Positions 50,771 through 60,184 of a stretch of DNA of 64,000 bases are shown in pieces. A program made the position numbers and the translations under genes. The stretch is taken from NCBI GenBank assembly GCA_903642235.1, contig CAHJWL010000006.1, positions 124,001-188,000 of the forward strand. The letters are read 5' to 3'. Origin of the DNA: Acidobacteriaceae bacterium (GTDB lineage Bacteria > Acidobacteriota > Terriglobia > Terriglobales > Acidobacteriaceae). Positions within the stretch are counted from its first letter, which is position 1. Each line of letters begins with the position of its first letter. Under the pieces are notes generated by a model, which worked only from the letters and a program-made list of their open reading frames with translations, did no database searches and was not told where the DNA came from.

Positions 50771-51547
50771 TCAGGCTGCGGGAATGGCGACGCCTGACAA
50801 TTTGGCGCAGGCGTTGAGGAGCTTATCTTGAAGCGCAACATCCTGTGTGGCGCCAGCCGGCTTGCGTGGCTGAAGGTGATAGAAGTAGCCACTGCTGACC
50901 ATGGCTTCCGGATCCCGGCTGACTGCAAGCCAGGTCTGTGTGCGGTGCCCCTGGTCAAGATCGCCGCTCGCGTTTGGACCGCCCATCTTTGTGGGCATCC
51001 AACCAGGCTCCATGGCGTTTGAGAGCACGTCCGGCCAGAGGCGGGCGAAAGCAAACGCAAGAAAGATGTCGTGGAGCTTTGTGTCAGAGTAGGCGCGGCT
51101 TCCATTCCAGGGGCGCTGTTCCCAGGTGAGATCCTCAAGGTTCTGTTCGCCTTTTCTGTGCAGCTCTGAGCTCACGTACACCAGGCGCTTCGGCTTATGC
51201 ATACGTGCGGTAAGGATGTAAGGCGCGAGCGTGTTCGTCTGCAAGACCTGGGGCAGACCGTCCGCAGTCAGTTTGCGGGTCTTCTCCTTGTAGCCGATAG
51301 CGGCGTTATGGATGACAGCGTCGAAGGCGCCAAGCTCATTGGCCCTGGCGGCGAGCGCGCATGTCTCTTCGAGGCTCCCCAGGTCGCCAGTGAGTACCGC
51401 CTTCGCGCCGGGGATGACACGACGGGTGTGCTCAGCCCGTTGCGCATTGCGGGCATGTGCCACAACCGTGTGACCCTGCTCAATCAGAAGCTGGGCGGCC
51501 ATGAGGCCTAAACCATCCGAGGAACCAGTGACAAAGATGTACGCCAT
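50771..51547 (-). CDS. Short-chain dehydrogenase/reductase
   Basis: A 258-aa SDR. NAD(P) motif VTGSSDGLGLMAAQLL; catalytic Ser in VYVSSELHRKG and Tyr/Lys in AYSDTKLHD. ATG 51547 follows AGGAG at good spacing. Substrate unknown. An alpha/beta hydrolase gene lies 190 bases upstream on the same strand. Confidence 0.88.
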   Translation of the reverse strand: MAYIFVTGSSDGLGLMAAQLLIEQGHTVVAHARNAQRAEHTRRVIPGAKAVLTGDLGSLEETCALAARANELGAFDAVIHNAAIGYKEKTRKLTADGLPQVLQTNTLAPYILTARMHKPKRLVYVSSELHRKGEQNLEDLTWEQRPWNGSRAYSDTKLHDIFLAFAFARLWPDVLSNAMEPGWMPTKMGGPNASGDLDQGHRTQTWLAVSRDPEAMVSSGYFYHLQPRKPAGATQDVALQDKLLNACAKLSGVAIPAA

Positions 51548-51737
51548 GAAAACTTCTCCTTCATGGTCTTGGATGACCGGGGCTGGGTCAGACTGGGCGC
51601 GGGCGATTGTTTGAGAGATGTATCTGCCGGCATTGTGCAGTCGGAGTGTATCGTGCGGAGATATTTACTGCGGCTCAACCAATGTGAGAGTCCGAGCGAT
51701 GTTTCGCTACGAGTACAAGCATCGGTTGCCGCACACA

Positions 51738-52787
51738 CTACTCGGCCGAGACGCTCTCCTGCATCATGGCAACGCAGGAAAGGCCGCTTTGGGAGAGGGT
51801 CAGCATCCCGCGGATCTGTTCGATCACCAGTTCCGGCTCGTCCAGATGCAACCAGTGCCCGCTTTTTTCCGCGATGAGTTGTTGTGCATCGGGCCCGATC
51901 TTCCGCAAATCTGCATCCGAGATGGCCTTGGAGTGTCCTGGCGTGAGCAGGACTACCGGCATACCCACGATCGGCGTCGCATTCAGCATCTCCGTTACGG
52001 TTCCCGGCACTCCCTGAACATGCGCCGTCATCCCGCGAAAGTAGGCCGGGTTCGACCAGTGCGCGGCGACGATCGGCCACACCGCCGTCGGCATCTTATC
52101 CAGCTCGCTTGTCAGCCGCTCCAGCACGTCGTGGCCGCCAGTTGCGCGTGTGAAGAGCTTTGTAATTCTGCCCGATCTGCAGAAGAACGACATCGTTGTG
52201 AGTCGCGCCAGGCCCGAGTATGCGATAGGCACGCCCCACTGCAGGAGCTGAACGCCGCGGTCTAACAGCCTGCGCTGCGATTCATCAACCGGAGGCCACT
52301 CGTCGGTGCGCATCGCATCCACCAGCACCGCACCTGCCACTTCCTCGGGAAACTCGGCTGCGAAGTACCGCACCACCAGCCCGCCGAAGGAGTGGCCCAC
52401 CAGCAGGTATGGCGGCGCTATGCCGGCAGCCTGCAGCATCGCCCGCAGCTCCTCGACCACCTTTGAAGGAATGCGTTCCGACACGGCCGGCGTACTCCAA
52501 CCGAGTCCCAGCCGGTCATAGGAAACCGTGTGTGCGAACTCGCTTACCGACTCCTGAATGCGCGCCCAGTTCTGACTCGTCGCCCCGATTCCCGACTCAA
52601 AGATCACCGACGGTCCGGGGCCATCACCCATCTCCATCATGAAAAGCTGCCGGCGCTTGCCGATGTGCACCAGGCGGCCCAGCGGAAGGAAACGCCTGCG
52701 GTCATATCGCGCCCCAACCCATTGATAGAGCACTCCGAGAATCAGGAGGATGGGGACTAAGAGCAAAAGCCACAACAAGCGAATCAT
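51738..52787 (-). CDS. Membrane-anchored alpha/beta hydrolase
   Basis: A 349-aa hydrolase with an N-terminal membrane anchor (LLWLLLLVPILLILGVLY). Nucleophile Ser lies in LLVGHSFGGLVVRY, oxyanion region in VIFESGIGATSQNW, and catalytic His in SGHWLHLDEP. It is probably an esterase or lipase acting at the membrane outer face. ATG 52787 has AAGGAG upstream; an earlier start adds 20 polar residues. Confidence 0.82.
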   Translation of the reverse strand: MIRLLWLLLLVPILLILGVLYQWVGARYDRRRFLPLGRLVHIGKRRQLFMMEMGDGPGPSVIFESGIGATSQNWARIQESVSEFAHTVSYDRLGLGWSTPAVSERIPSKVVEELRAMLQAAGIAPPYLLVGHSFGGLVVRYFAAEFPEEVAGAVLVDAMRTDEWPPVDESQRRLLDRGVQLLQWGVPIAYSGLARLTTMSFFCRSGRITKLFTRATGGHDVLERLTSELDKMPTAVWPIVAAHWSNPAYFRGMTAHVQGVPGTVTEMLNATPIVGMPVVLLTPGHSKAISDADLRKIGPDAQQLIAEKSGHWLHLDEPELVIEQIRGMLTLSQSGLSCVAMMQESVSAE

Positions 52788-53255
52788 GCACTGCTCTCCT
52801 TGAGATGGAGCTGATGAGGTTGAGGCTTCCGTGCACGCTTCGATCAAGCCTCGACTATGAACAACGCTATTCTTTCAGTGTTTGATGCTGCCGAACGATG
52901 AGACTGGGTTCTCGTCTTCCACCATCCACACTTTCAACAGACCGCTTTGCCGGGACCAGCAGGGCAAACTCCGCCCCTGTTGCAATGAGATACCATCAGC
53001 TTGTTTCTGGTTGCGAAGCAAGCCGAACCCCAGTACGACCACACGCTACTCGAGTGTGGAAGATCTTAAACTGCATTGTCCTGCATCATGAAAAGTCTGT
53101 GGGGGATCAAGATGGCGAGCAGCAGACATGTCAGTTTGAGGAGCGTTTCACACATGTTTGACGTTCTGGCGCCGCGTGTTGTCTCTTCCGTCGGAAAGAC
53201 TGCCGCAGCCCTTCCCGACATGCGCGGCGCACGCCGACCGCGGGCCTAGGCCGCC
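52788..53255. other. Non-coding gap before ABC transporter genes
   Basis: No gene supported in 468 bases. Short open frames here lack ribosome-binding sites and family features. Two copies of ACATGT bracket 53127-53156. A promoter for the ABC genes must be present but is not clear. Confidence 0.4.
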
Positions 53256-53921
53256 ATGACGACTCCCATTCTGGAAGTGCGCAACCTGCGCAAAGACTAC
53301 GACGAGGGACGGATCGAGGCTCTGCGTGGCGTCGATCTGGCGATTGACGCAGGGGAGTTCGTCGCCATCAGCGGACAGAGCGGCAGCGGTAAATCGACCC
53401 TGCTTCACCTGCTCGGCGGGCTTGATACCCCTTCTGGCGGCGAGGTTCTTTTTCAGGGTTCAGCGCTGGGCTCTTCGATCAGCCTCGATACCTACCGATG
53501 TCACCACGTCGGTTTCATCTTTCAGTCGTTCTATCTGCTGCCCACCCTGCGAGCGATCGAAAATGTGCAGACACCCATGCTTGCGACAAGGGATAGCAGT
53601 GGAACGCGCGCGGAACGTGCCGAGGCGCTGCTGCGTGAGGTAGGGCTGGAGTCCCGCATGCGCCAGCACCCGAATGAACTCTCCGGAGGAGAACGACAAC
53701 GTGTCGCGATTGCCCGGGCCCTGGCAAACAGTCCCTCTATCCTGTTAGCGGACGAGCCCACGGGCAATCTGGACAGCGCCAATGCCGCGCGCATCATGGA
53801 GCTCCTCACCGGCATTCAGAAGGCTCGCGGGATGACGCTGATTGTGATCACACATGAGGACGGAATTGCGAACTCCGCGCCGCGTCACATCCGTATTCAC
53901 GATGGAAGGATCGCGCTATGA
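53256..53921 (+). CDS. ABC transporter ATPase, LolD/MacB type
   Basis: A 221-aa nucleotide-binding protein. Walker A GQSGSGKS (40-47), Q-loop FIFQSFYLLP, signature LSGGERQRVAIARAL, Walker B ILLADEPTGNLDS and H-loop VITHED. This subfamily powers lipoprotein release or export from the inner membrane with FtsX-like permeases. Its permease candidate lies 3.8 kb downstream on the same strand. It overlaps the next gene by 4 bases. Confidence 0.92.
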   Translation: MTTPILEVRNLRKDYDEGRIEALRGVDLAIDAGEFVAISGQSGSGKSTLLHLLGGLDTPSGGEVLFQGSALGSSISLDTYRCHHVGFIFQSFYLLPTLRAIENVQTPMLATRDSSGTRAERAEALLREVGLESRMRQHPNELSGGERQRVAIARALANSPSILLADEPTGNLDSANAARIMELLTGIQKARGMTLIVITHEDGIANSAPRHIRIHDGRIAL

Positions 53922-54733
53922 GACTCGTCGCAAGGGGGGCCACTGCGGTGCTGTTTGTGACGGCTCTCGCGTATGCGAAGGATGCGGGAGACGTGAAGCC
54001 GATTCTTGCTGCAGCGCGCCAGCGTCTCGAGATGGAAGATTCCCGTGCCACCGGACACCTGGTCCAGGTGGACGCAAATGGCACTCGCGTTAGCACTCCA
54101 GTTGCCGTCAAGGCGCATTGGTTCCCAGGGGTTCTTCGCGTGCTACTCGAGATTACTCCCTCTCAAAAAGCGGCTCATACTGCAGGCCAGAGTGCCTCGC
54201 CAGATACGCGCGTGAGTCTTCTGCTGGAGATGCGGGCCGAGGGCCGGAGTACGATCCAGGTGTTCCGTCCACAGGAGGCGGCACCAACGTCACTGCCTGT
54301 GAACAGGTGGAATGAGAGCATTGCCGGCAGTGATTTCAACTATGAAGATTTTCTGCAGCCGGAGTACTTCTGGCAGAACCAGACGTTTCTCAAGAGCGCC
54401 AGAGTTGGCGCTCATGCGTGCGATGTGCTTAAGAGCACGCCGGGAGTCTCCGACCATTCCCAGTATGCCGACGTTCAAACATGGCTCGACCACACGATCG
54501 GCTATCCCATTTACGTCGAGAAGACAGTGAAAAAGACGGCCGTCGTGAAGGAGTTCACCTCCTTTGGTCTGCGCCAGGCAGGTGGAGTCTGGTCAGCCAA
54601 GCAGATAGAAGTGAAGATCCATGGTCGTCCCGGGTCGACCCTGCTCCTGTTTGAACGCGGAAGCACCAAGGCAAACCTCACGCTCAAGGACTTCAGCCCC
54701 GAGCAGATCAGCCGATTTGAGGATCGGCCCTAG
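53918..54733 (+). CDS. LolA-like outer membrane lipoprotein-sorting protein
   Basis: A 271-aa secreted protein (signal LVARGATAVLFVTALAYA). The rest has the half-open-barrel character of LolA/LolB-like carriers (STIQVFRPQEAAPTSL, FLQPEYFWQNQTFLKSARVG, YPIYVEKTVKKTAVVKEF). It would carry a lipid or lipoprotein across the periplasm. Coupling to the LolD-like ATPase supports an envelope lipid export role. Confidence 0.75.
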   Translation: MRLVARGATAVLFVTALAYAKDAGDVKPILAAARQRLEMEDSRATGHLVQVDANGTRVSTPVAVKAHWFPGVLRVLLEITPSQKAAHTAGQSASPDTRVSLLLEMRAEGRSTIQVFRPQEAAPTSLPVNRWNESIAGSDFNYEDFLQPEYFWQNQTFLKSARVGAHACDVLKSTPGVSDHSQYADVQTWLDHTIGYPIYVEKTVKKTAVVKEFTSFGLRQAGGVWSAKQIEVKIHGRPGSTLLLFERGSTKANLTLKDFSPEQISRFEDRP

Positions 54734-54788
54734 CGCTTCCGTTGCGGCGGCCAAGGGCGAGGGATGGAAGCAACGGGAGAGATCTAGG

Positions 54789-56390
54789 TTAGTCCATGGA
54801 GTTCGAGAATCGCTCCTGCAGGACCCGCCGGAGAAACTTACCTGTGTGGTTTTGCGGCAGGTCGCCGGGGTTGAGAATCCAGATGCGCCGCGGGGCCTTG
54901 TACGCCGCGAGATTGCTGCGGCACCAGCTCAGCAGGTCCGCTTCTTCAGAGAATAGACCAGGCTGTAGTTCGACCGCCGCCACGGGGATCTCGCCCTTGT
55001 CCTGATGACGCAAGCCGAAGGCGACCGCACGAGCTATAGCGGGATGCGTCAACAGCACTTCTTCCAGTTCGCGAACATATACAGAATAGCCGCCCGACTT
55101 GATCACGTCTTTTGTGCGTCCCACGAGCCGGATCAGTCCAAGGCGGTTGCGCGTGGCCAGATCTCCGGTACGCAGCCAGCCGTCGCTGGTAAGCAGGACC
55201 TCGTCCTTGCCCTTGTCCTTCCAGTAGTGCGGAGCGAGACCGCGTCGGCGAATCTGGCACTCTCCCGTTACACCTGGCGGCACGGGCTGACCCTTCTCAT
55301 CGACCAGGCGCACGCGAAACGGCGGAACGGGAAAGTGCAGGTCGCCACTCCCGCGCAGAAACGATACCTCAACGCCCAACATGGCAAGGCCGCCCAGTTC
55401 TACCATCCCATAGCCGTTCAGCAGAACGGGTGGAATCCGCCAACGGCCAAACAGGCGGGAGAGAGCGCCGAACTGGCGCAGACGCAGTCGAACCTCCGCC
55501 GGGAGATGGTCGCTGGCGGAGAGCCAGACCCGCACACTCGCCAGGCGTGCCGGTGCGGGATGGCTGTTGACCAGACGCGCGAACATGGTGGGCACACCAA
55601 CAACCGCGGTCACGCGAAAGCGTTCGACCATGGCCAGGGCAGCCTCCACATCGAAGCGGTCGAGAAAGCATCCGCGTATTCCCGCCATCAGACCGTACAA
55701 AGCGATACTTACGGCCATGATGTGGGACCAGGGCAACGCAATCAGCGCAAGGTCTCGCGGGCCCAGGAAGAGACCGGTGAGTACTGTAGACGCGCGCGCC
55801 CCAAGCAGAGCGTTGCTCGACAAGGCCGCACCCTTGGGGAACCCGCTGGTGCCGGAGGTATGAAAGATGGCGATGATTGCGGCCGGATCGATGGTGACTG
55901 GCGGCAGCGGCTGCTCCATCCTGGAGAGGCGAAGGAATCCGTCGAGTGTCTTCTGCTCCTCATCGGCTTGTACCCAGACGCGTACATCGAGTGCCTGGCG
56001 CGCGCCGATCACCCGTTCAAAGACCATTGTGTCCGTGATGAGAATCTCTGTTCCGCTTTCAGCGAGGATCCGTCGTACTTCAACGAGGGAGAGCTGCGGA
56101 TTCAGGGGGACCGCTATGCCTCCCGCACGGATGATGGCCAGAAACCAGTGGAAGCACTCCCGATTGTTGCTGCGGTAGATGGCGACGGGCTGGCCCGGGC
56201 GAAGCGCGACGACCCCACGCAGAAAAGCATCGAGGGAACCAACAACGGCGTGCAGATCGGAAAGAGAAAAGGCACCTTTTTCATCGACGGCGACCTCGCA
56301 GTTCCCTTTTCGGCGAAGCAGTTCATCCACGAGATTGGCGACTGTGATGTTGCGGTCTCGCGCGAGACGATACCGCTGCACGAGACTCAT
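54789..56390 (-). CDS. AMP-dependent acyl ligase
   Basis: A 533-aa ANL-superfamily adenylating enzyme that activates a carboxylic acid as acyl-AMP and then acyl-CoA. P-loop IFHTSGTSGFPKGA, A5 region LLNGYGMVELGGLA, SDGWLRTGDLA and hinge RTKDVIKSGGYSV; catalytic Lys in PQNHTGKFLRR. The start overlaps the reductase stop by 4 bases (ATGA), so the two are co-translated. Acid substrate unknown, probably fatty or aromatic. Confidence 0.9.
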   Translation of the reverse strand: MSLVQRYRLARDRNITVANLVDELLRRKGNCEVAVDEKGAFSLSDLHAVVGSLDAFLRGVVALRPGQPVAIYRSNNRECFHWFLAIIRAGGIAVPLNPQLSLVEVRRILAESGTEILITDTMVFERVIGARQALDVRVWVQADEEQKTLDGFLRLSRMEQPLPPVTIDPAAIIAIFHTSGTSGFPKGAALSSNALLGARASTVLTGLFLGPRDLALIALPWSHIMAVSIALYGLMAGIRGCFLDRFDVEAALAMVERFRVTAVVGVPTMFARLVNSHPAPARLASVRVWLSASDHLPAEVRLRLRQFGALSRLFGRWRIPPVLLNGYGMVELGGLAMLGVEVSFLRGSGDLHFPVPPFRVRLVDEKGQPVPPGVTGECQIRRRGLAPHYWKDKGKDEVLLTSDGWLRTGDLATRNRLGLIRLVGRTKDVIKSGGYSVYVRELEEVLLTHPAIARAVAFGLRHQDKGEIPVAAVELQPGLFSEEADLLSWCRSNLAAYKAPRRIWILNPGDLPQNHTGKFLRRVLQERFSNSMD

Positions 56391-57493
56391 TGCGCAGAGA
56401 TCGGTTTGCGGCCCCAGTCGCTGGCCACGCAATAGTGAAAAAGTCTATCGAGGTAGTCGAGTACCGGTGGAGCAATCACCCCGGCCGGCTGCAGAAGACG
56501 ATCGGCGTTGCTGGTATCAAACTGCATGCGCATGGTGAAGTAGTCGCGATACGCGCGGCCATCGCGCAGCACACGACGTTTCCGGCCCCAGAGAGAGAGG
56601 AACAGGAGCGGACGCACTATGGCGAAAAAGATCCTGGGATCGATGAAGCGCGGCCTGGGACCATGAAAGTAGTCCATGGCGCGCTGGCCAACCTGCGCGA
56701 TGGACGCGCTCGAGCGCGGCCCGGCACAGAGATGAACAGTACAGCCCAGGGCGGCTTTGTCGAAGAGCAATTGTGCGACCGCACTGGCAACAAAGTCTAC
56801 GGGCACAATATCGAGTACCGCATCCGGATAGCCGGGAACCGTGCGCCAGAGGCGTCGCGCGTAGATCTTCAACGGCCAATACATCATCTTGAAGCTGGAG
56901 GTGACGCCGGTTCTGGAGTCGCCCACGATGATGCTGGGTCGCAGGATGATGCCGGGAAGCGACGTGAGACGCGCGTGTACCAGCGCCTCTGCCTCCGACT
57001 TGGTCTGCTCATAGGTGTTGCGGTAGCTCTGGCCAACGGCAAGCTCGTCTTCGCGTACCAGGCCGACACGCTCGCCGGCGACATAGGCCGTGCCGACGTA
57101 GGCGAAACTTTGCAGCCGGGGCGCACCGCTCGCAAAGTCGAGAATACGCCGCGTGCCCTCAACGTTGATGCGGCGGGCCTCATCAAGCGAGTGATCAAAG
57201 CGCACTGTGGCGGCGGAATGAATGACTCGGGTTGTCTCAGCCGAGAGACGCTCGTAGACCTCGGGATTCAGACCACAGTTCTGCTGGCTGACGTCTCCGG
57301 AGAAGACCTGAACGCGCGATTGATCCGCCACAGGAAGAAAGGCGTCGGCGCGTTGCTGCGCTGATTGCCCGGGCCGCTCTCGAATAAGCAACGCCAGCAT
57401 GGTGTCCGGGTGCCTCTCCAGAAGCTCGCGTACCAGCTGCACTCCAAGAAAGCCGGTCGCGCCTGTCACCAGAATGAGCTCTTTGTTTTTCAG
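56387..57493 (-). CDS. NAD-dependent reductase, fatty acyl-CoA reductase-like
   Basis: About 368 aa, extended SDR fold. NAD motif ILVTGATGFLGVQLV at the N-terminus, VIHSAATVRFDHSLD, active-site YEQTK (Tyr/Lys), RPSIIVGDSRTG. This is the male-sterility/acyl-reductase or thioester-reductase type, which reduces activated acids. No ATG, GTG or TTG is found near the expected start. CTG 57493 with AAGGA ten bases upstream is my best guess. The next in-frame usual start (57709) would overlap the divergent permease region. It precedes the AMP ligase. Confidence 0.78.
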   Translation of the reverse strand: MKNKELILVTGATGFLGVQLVRELLERHPDTMLALLIRERPGQSAQQRADAFLPVADQSRVQVFSGDVSQQNCGLNPEVYERLSAETTRVIHSAATVRFDHSLDEARRINVEGTRRILDFASGAPRLQSFAYVGTAYVAGERVGLVREDELAVGQSYRNTYEQTKSEAEALVHARLTSLPGIILRPSIIVGDSRTGVTSSFKMMYWPLKIYARRLWRTVPGYPDAVLDIVPVDFVASAVAQLLFDKAALGCTVHLCAGPRSSASIAQVGQRAMDYFHGPRPRFIDPRIFFAIVRPLLFLSLWGRKRRVLRDGRAYRDYFTMRMQFDTSNADRLLQPAGVIAPPVLDYLDRLFHYCVASDWGRKPISAQ

Positions 57494-57717
57494 ACCGAAA
57501 CCGTCCTTCCTCCGCGTACAAAGACGACCGGGGATCTGGCCGCTCGGAGTCTGTGCGACGGTGTGTGCTGTGGGGCTCAGTATACGATGTTCGAAAACGT
57601 ACTTTGTTCCGATGCCGTGCGAACAGGAAGGCTTGCCGCCTGAGCCGCATCCGATGTTTTGACGGCAGCACGTCAACGTTCTTCTACGTGAAGGCACCAA
57701 GGAACGCACTCAAGCTC

Positions 57718-58851
57718 ATGGCCAAATCATTGTCGTTTACCGGATTTGTTCTTAAGAACCTGCTGCGCCGGCGTATGCGCACGCTGCTCACGCTGGCCGG
57801 GATCGGCACCGCCGTGGGCGCGTTTGTAGGCCTGGTCGGTTTTTCCAGTGCGTTCGAACAGCAATGGTTACGTATTTACTCCAGCAGCGGCACGGACATT
57901 GCCGTGATTCAGGGCACCTTCCTGAATACATCGATGGATGAATCGACTGCGGACAAGCTGCTTACCTTGCCCGATGTGGCGCAGGCATCCCCCACGATCT
58001 TCAACCTCATGGATCTGACACCGGATGTGAATGCTCTGGTCTACGGCTGGAAGGCCGATGCATTTCAGTTCAGCTCGCTCGAGATTCTGAAGGGCCGACG
58101 CTTTCGCGACGGCCGCGCCGAAGTGATGCTTGGCGATATGCTCGCGCAGAATCTCAAAAACGCGCCTGGCGACGTGCTCACCATACAGGGCAAACCCTTC
58201 ACCATTACGGCGATCTACCACGGCGCTTCTACGCTTGAGGCCTCCGCGGTGGTGATGCCGCTTGACCAACTGCAGGAGCTCAACAGCTTGCAGGGCAAAG
58301 TATCGACGATTGATGTCCGCCTGCGCGCCGCGCCGCGCGGAGAGACGGCGGAACAACATATGAAGCATGCGCAGGCCGAGATCGAAGCCGCTCTTCCGGG
58401 AATGCGTGCTGTTCCCGCGGCCGAGCGCGCCAGCGACAATCAATTTGTGAAGCTGGCCCATGCTTCGGCCTGGGGCACCTCGTCGCTCGCTCTGCTTATC
58501 GGTATTCTCGGTATCGCCAACACCATGGCGATGTCAGTGTTTGAGCGCACGCGCGAGATCGGAATCCTGCGCGCTCTGGGTTGGAACCGGTGGCAGGTGC
58601 TCGCTCATATCGAGATCGAGGCGGTCACCCTCGGCTTGGGCGGGGGATGTCTCGGTGTCGTGTTTGGATGGTGTGCGCTGCGGGTGCTGGCGTCTCTGCC
58701 GCGGACCGCGAGTCTTATTTCGGCCTCTCTTCACTGGCAGCTTCTGGCCGAGGCTGTAGGACTTGCCATGTTCGCCGGTCTTGTGGCCGGAGCTCTGCCG
58801 GCATGGCACGCGGGGCAGCTCTCTCCGGTTAACGCGCTAAGGCACGATTAG
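57718..58851 (+). CDS. FtsX/MacB-type ABC permease
   Basis: A 377-aa permease. Helix 1 after a basic start (LLRRRMRTLLTLAGIGTAVG), a periplasmic domain of about 220 residues (TIFNLMDLTPDVNALVYG, AEVMLGDMLAQNLKNA), then three C-terminal helices beginning SLALLIGILGIANTMAMSV, followed by FERTREIGILRALGW, the hallmark of the LolC/MacB permease family. It probably pairs with the ATPase at 53256. ATG 57718 chosen; GTG 57688 is possible. Confidence 0.88.
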   Translation: MAKSLSFTGFVLKNLLRRRMRTLLTLAGIGTAVGAFVGLVGFSSAFEQQWLRIYSSSGTDIAVIQGTFLNTSMDESTADKLLTLPDVAQASPTIFNLMDLTPDVNALVYGWKADAFQFSSLEILKGRRFRDGRAEVMLGDMLAQNLKNAPGDVLTIQGKPFTITAIYHGASTLEASAVVMPLDQLQELNSLQGKVSTIDVRLRAAPRGETAEQHMKHAQAEIEAALPGMRAVPAAERASDNQFVKLAHASAWGTSSLALLIGILGIANTMAMSVFERTREIGILRALGWNRWQVLAHIEIEAVTLGLGGGCLGVVFGWCALRVLASLPRTASLISASLHWQLLAEAVGLAMFAGLVAGALPAWHAGQLSPVNALRHD

Positions 58852-58864
58852 CCCGAAGGAGCGC

Positions 58865-60121
58865 ATGGCACGATTTGGAGCATTTTGTTTTCCGGGAGCG
58901 GGTCATCTCAACCCTATGACTGTGCTGGCTCGTTCGCTTGAGCTGAGAGGTCATGAGGTTGTGGTCTTTGGGATCGCCGATATCGAGGCTGATGTGCGCG
59001 CGGCGGGTATCCCGTTTCAGCAGATCGGGGCCGAAGACTATCCGTCCGGAACCCTCAGGATGCTGGACGAACGGCTCGCGCAGCTAAGGGGAGTTGCGGC
59101 CTTCCGGTTCACTCTGGAGCGGGTAAGAAACTCCACTCGGATGATCCTGCGGGACGGTCCCGATGCCGTGCGGACGGCCAATGTAGACGCCCTGCTGGTC
59201 GATGAGGCAGAGTTTGCGGGGAATGTGGCAGAGTACCTGGGCCTGCCCTGGATCTCGCTCGCCCTGATCCCTCCGCTTCTGTCCGACGACCGCTTTCCCC
59301 CTTTCTGGCTTGGCTGGGCTGCGGGGCAGGATCGGCTCAGCCGCCTGCGCAACCGCTTCGCCATTCATCTGCTTTTATGGGTTGCGGCCCCCATCTTCAG
59401 AGAGGTTAACCGGCAGCGCAGTGCGTGGGGACTGAAGCCCTACACGCGTCCCGAAGACGGACTGTCGCCTCTTGCCCAGATCACCCAGATGCCCGAGGCT
59501 TTGGATTTCGAGGTCCGAGGCAAGAGGCCAGCCGGGCTTCACTACACGGGGCCGTTCCTGCGGGCTCGACAGCGGCCGACTGTTGAGTTTCCGTGGGAAC
59601 GGCTTGATGGACGTCCACTGGTGTACGCCTCGTTGGGCACCCTCCAGAACGGCTCGGAAGCCGTCTTCAGAATAATCACACAGGCATGTGCCGGCCTGAA
59701 CGTGCAGGTTGTGATCTCGCTCGGTGGAGGTCTTGATCCAGCAAGGCTGGGAACGCTGGCCGGCGACCCGCTGGTCGTGCGCTTTGCGCCCCAATTAGAG
59801 CTCTTGAAGCGAGCCGCTCTGGTGATTACGCATGCCGGCCTGAACACGGTGCTGGAGTCGCTGTCTGAGGGCGTGCCGCTGGTCGCGGTGCCACTCGGCA
59901 ACGACCAGCCCGGAGTCGCTGCGCGGCTGAAGGCCCGTGGTGCCTGCGTCGTGGTGTCACGGCACAGGCTCAATCCGGCCCGGCTCCGTCGGGCGGTTCT
60001 TCTTGTCCTGCACGAGACTCGCTATCGCGAGGCTGCTGAGGTCCTGCAACGAGCGATTCAGCAGATCGATGGGCCAGGTCGCGCCGCGGACCTTATCGAG
60101 CAGGTACTCAAACTGCGTTGA
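58865..60121 (+). CDS. UGT-like glycosyltransferase (GT1, MGT type)
   Basis: A 418-aa GT-B enzyme. N-domain begins FPGAGHLNPMTVLARSLELR. The donor-binding motif is ITHAGLNTVLESLSEGVPLV, with VPLGNDQPGVAARL. This resembles bacterial macrolide- and carotenoid-type transferases using UDP-sugars. ATG 58865 follows AAGGAG and lies 13 bases after the permease, so it shares its transcript. With ligase, reductase and exporter nearby, glycosylation of a lipid-like product is plausible. Confidence 0.88.
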   Translation: MARFGAFCFPGAGHLNPMTVLARSLELRGHEVVVFGIADIEADVRAAGIPFQQIGAEDYPSGTLRMLDERLAQLRGVAAFRFTLERVRNSTRMILRDGPDAVRTANVDALLVDEAEFAGNVAEYLGLPWISLALIPPLLSDDRFPPFWLGWAAGQDRLSRLRNRFAIHLLLWVAAPIFREVNRQRSAWGLKPYTRPEDGLSPLAQITQMPEALDFEVRGKRPAGLHYTGPFLRARQRPTVEFPWERLDGRPLVYASLGTLQNGSEAVFRIITQACAGLNVQVVISLGGGLDPARLGTLAGDPLVVRFAPQLELLKRAALVITHAGLNTVLESLSEGVPLVAVPLGNDQPGVAARLKARGACVVVSRHRLNPARLRRAVLLVLHETRYREAAEVLQRAIQQIDGPGRAADLIEQVLKLR

Positions 60122-60184
60122 CTCGGCCCTGAACGATCGGCCCGTCTAGCGACCTGCGGTCTTCCTCCCTCGCTGCAGCAAGTA

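Noticed and set aside
52898..53161. An 87-codon frame before the ABC transporter genes
   Set aside because: No ribosome-binding site, no membrane or domain features, and Arg/Ser-rich shadow-like composition.
55005..56435. 476-codon plus-strand frame opposite the AMP ligase
   Set aside because: No domain is recognisable and it lies fully antisense to a clear ligase gene.
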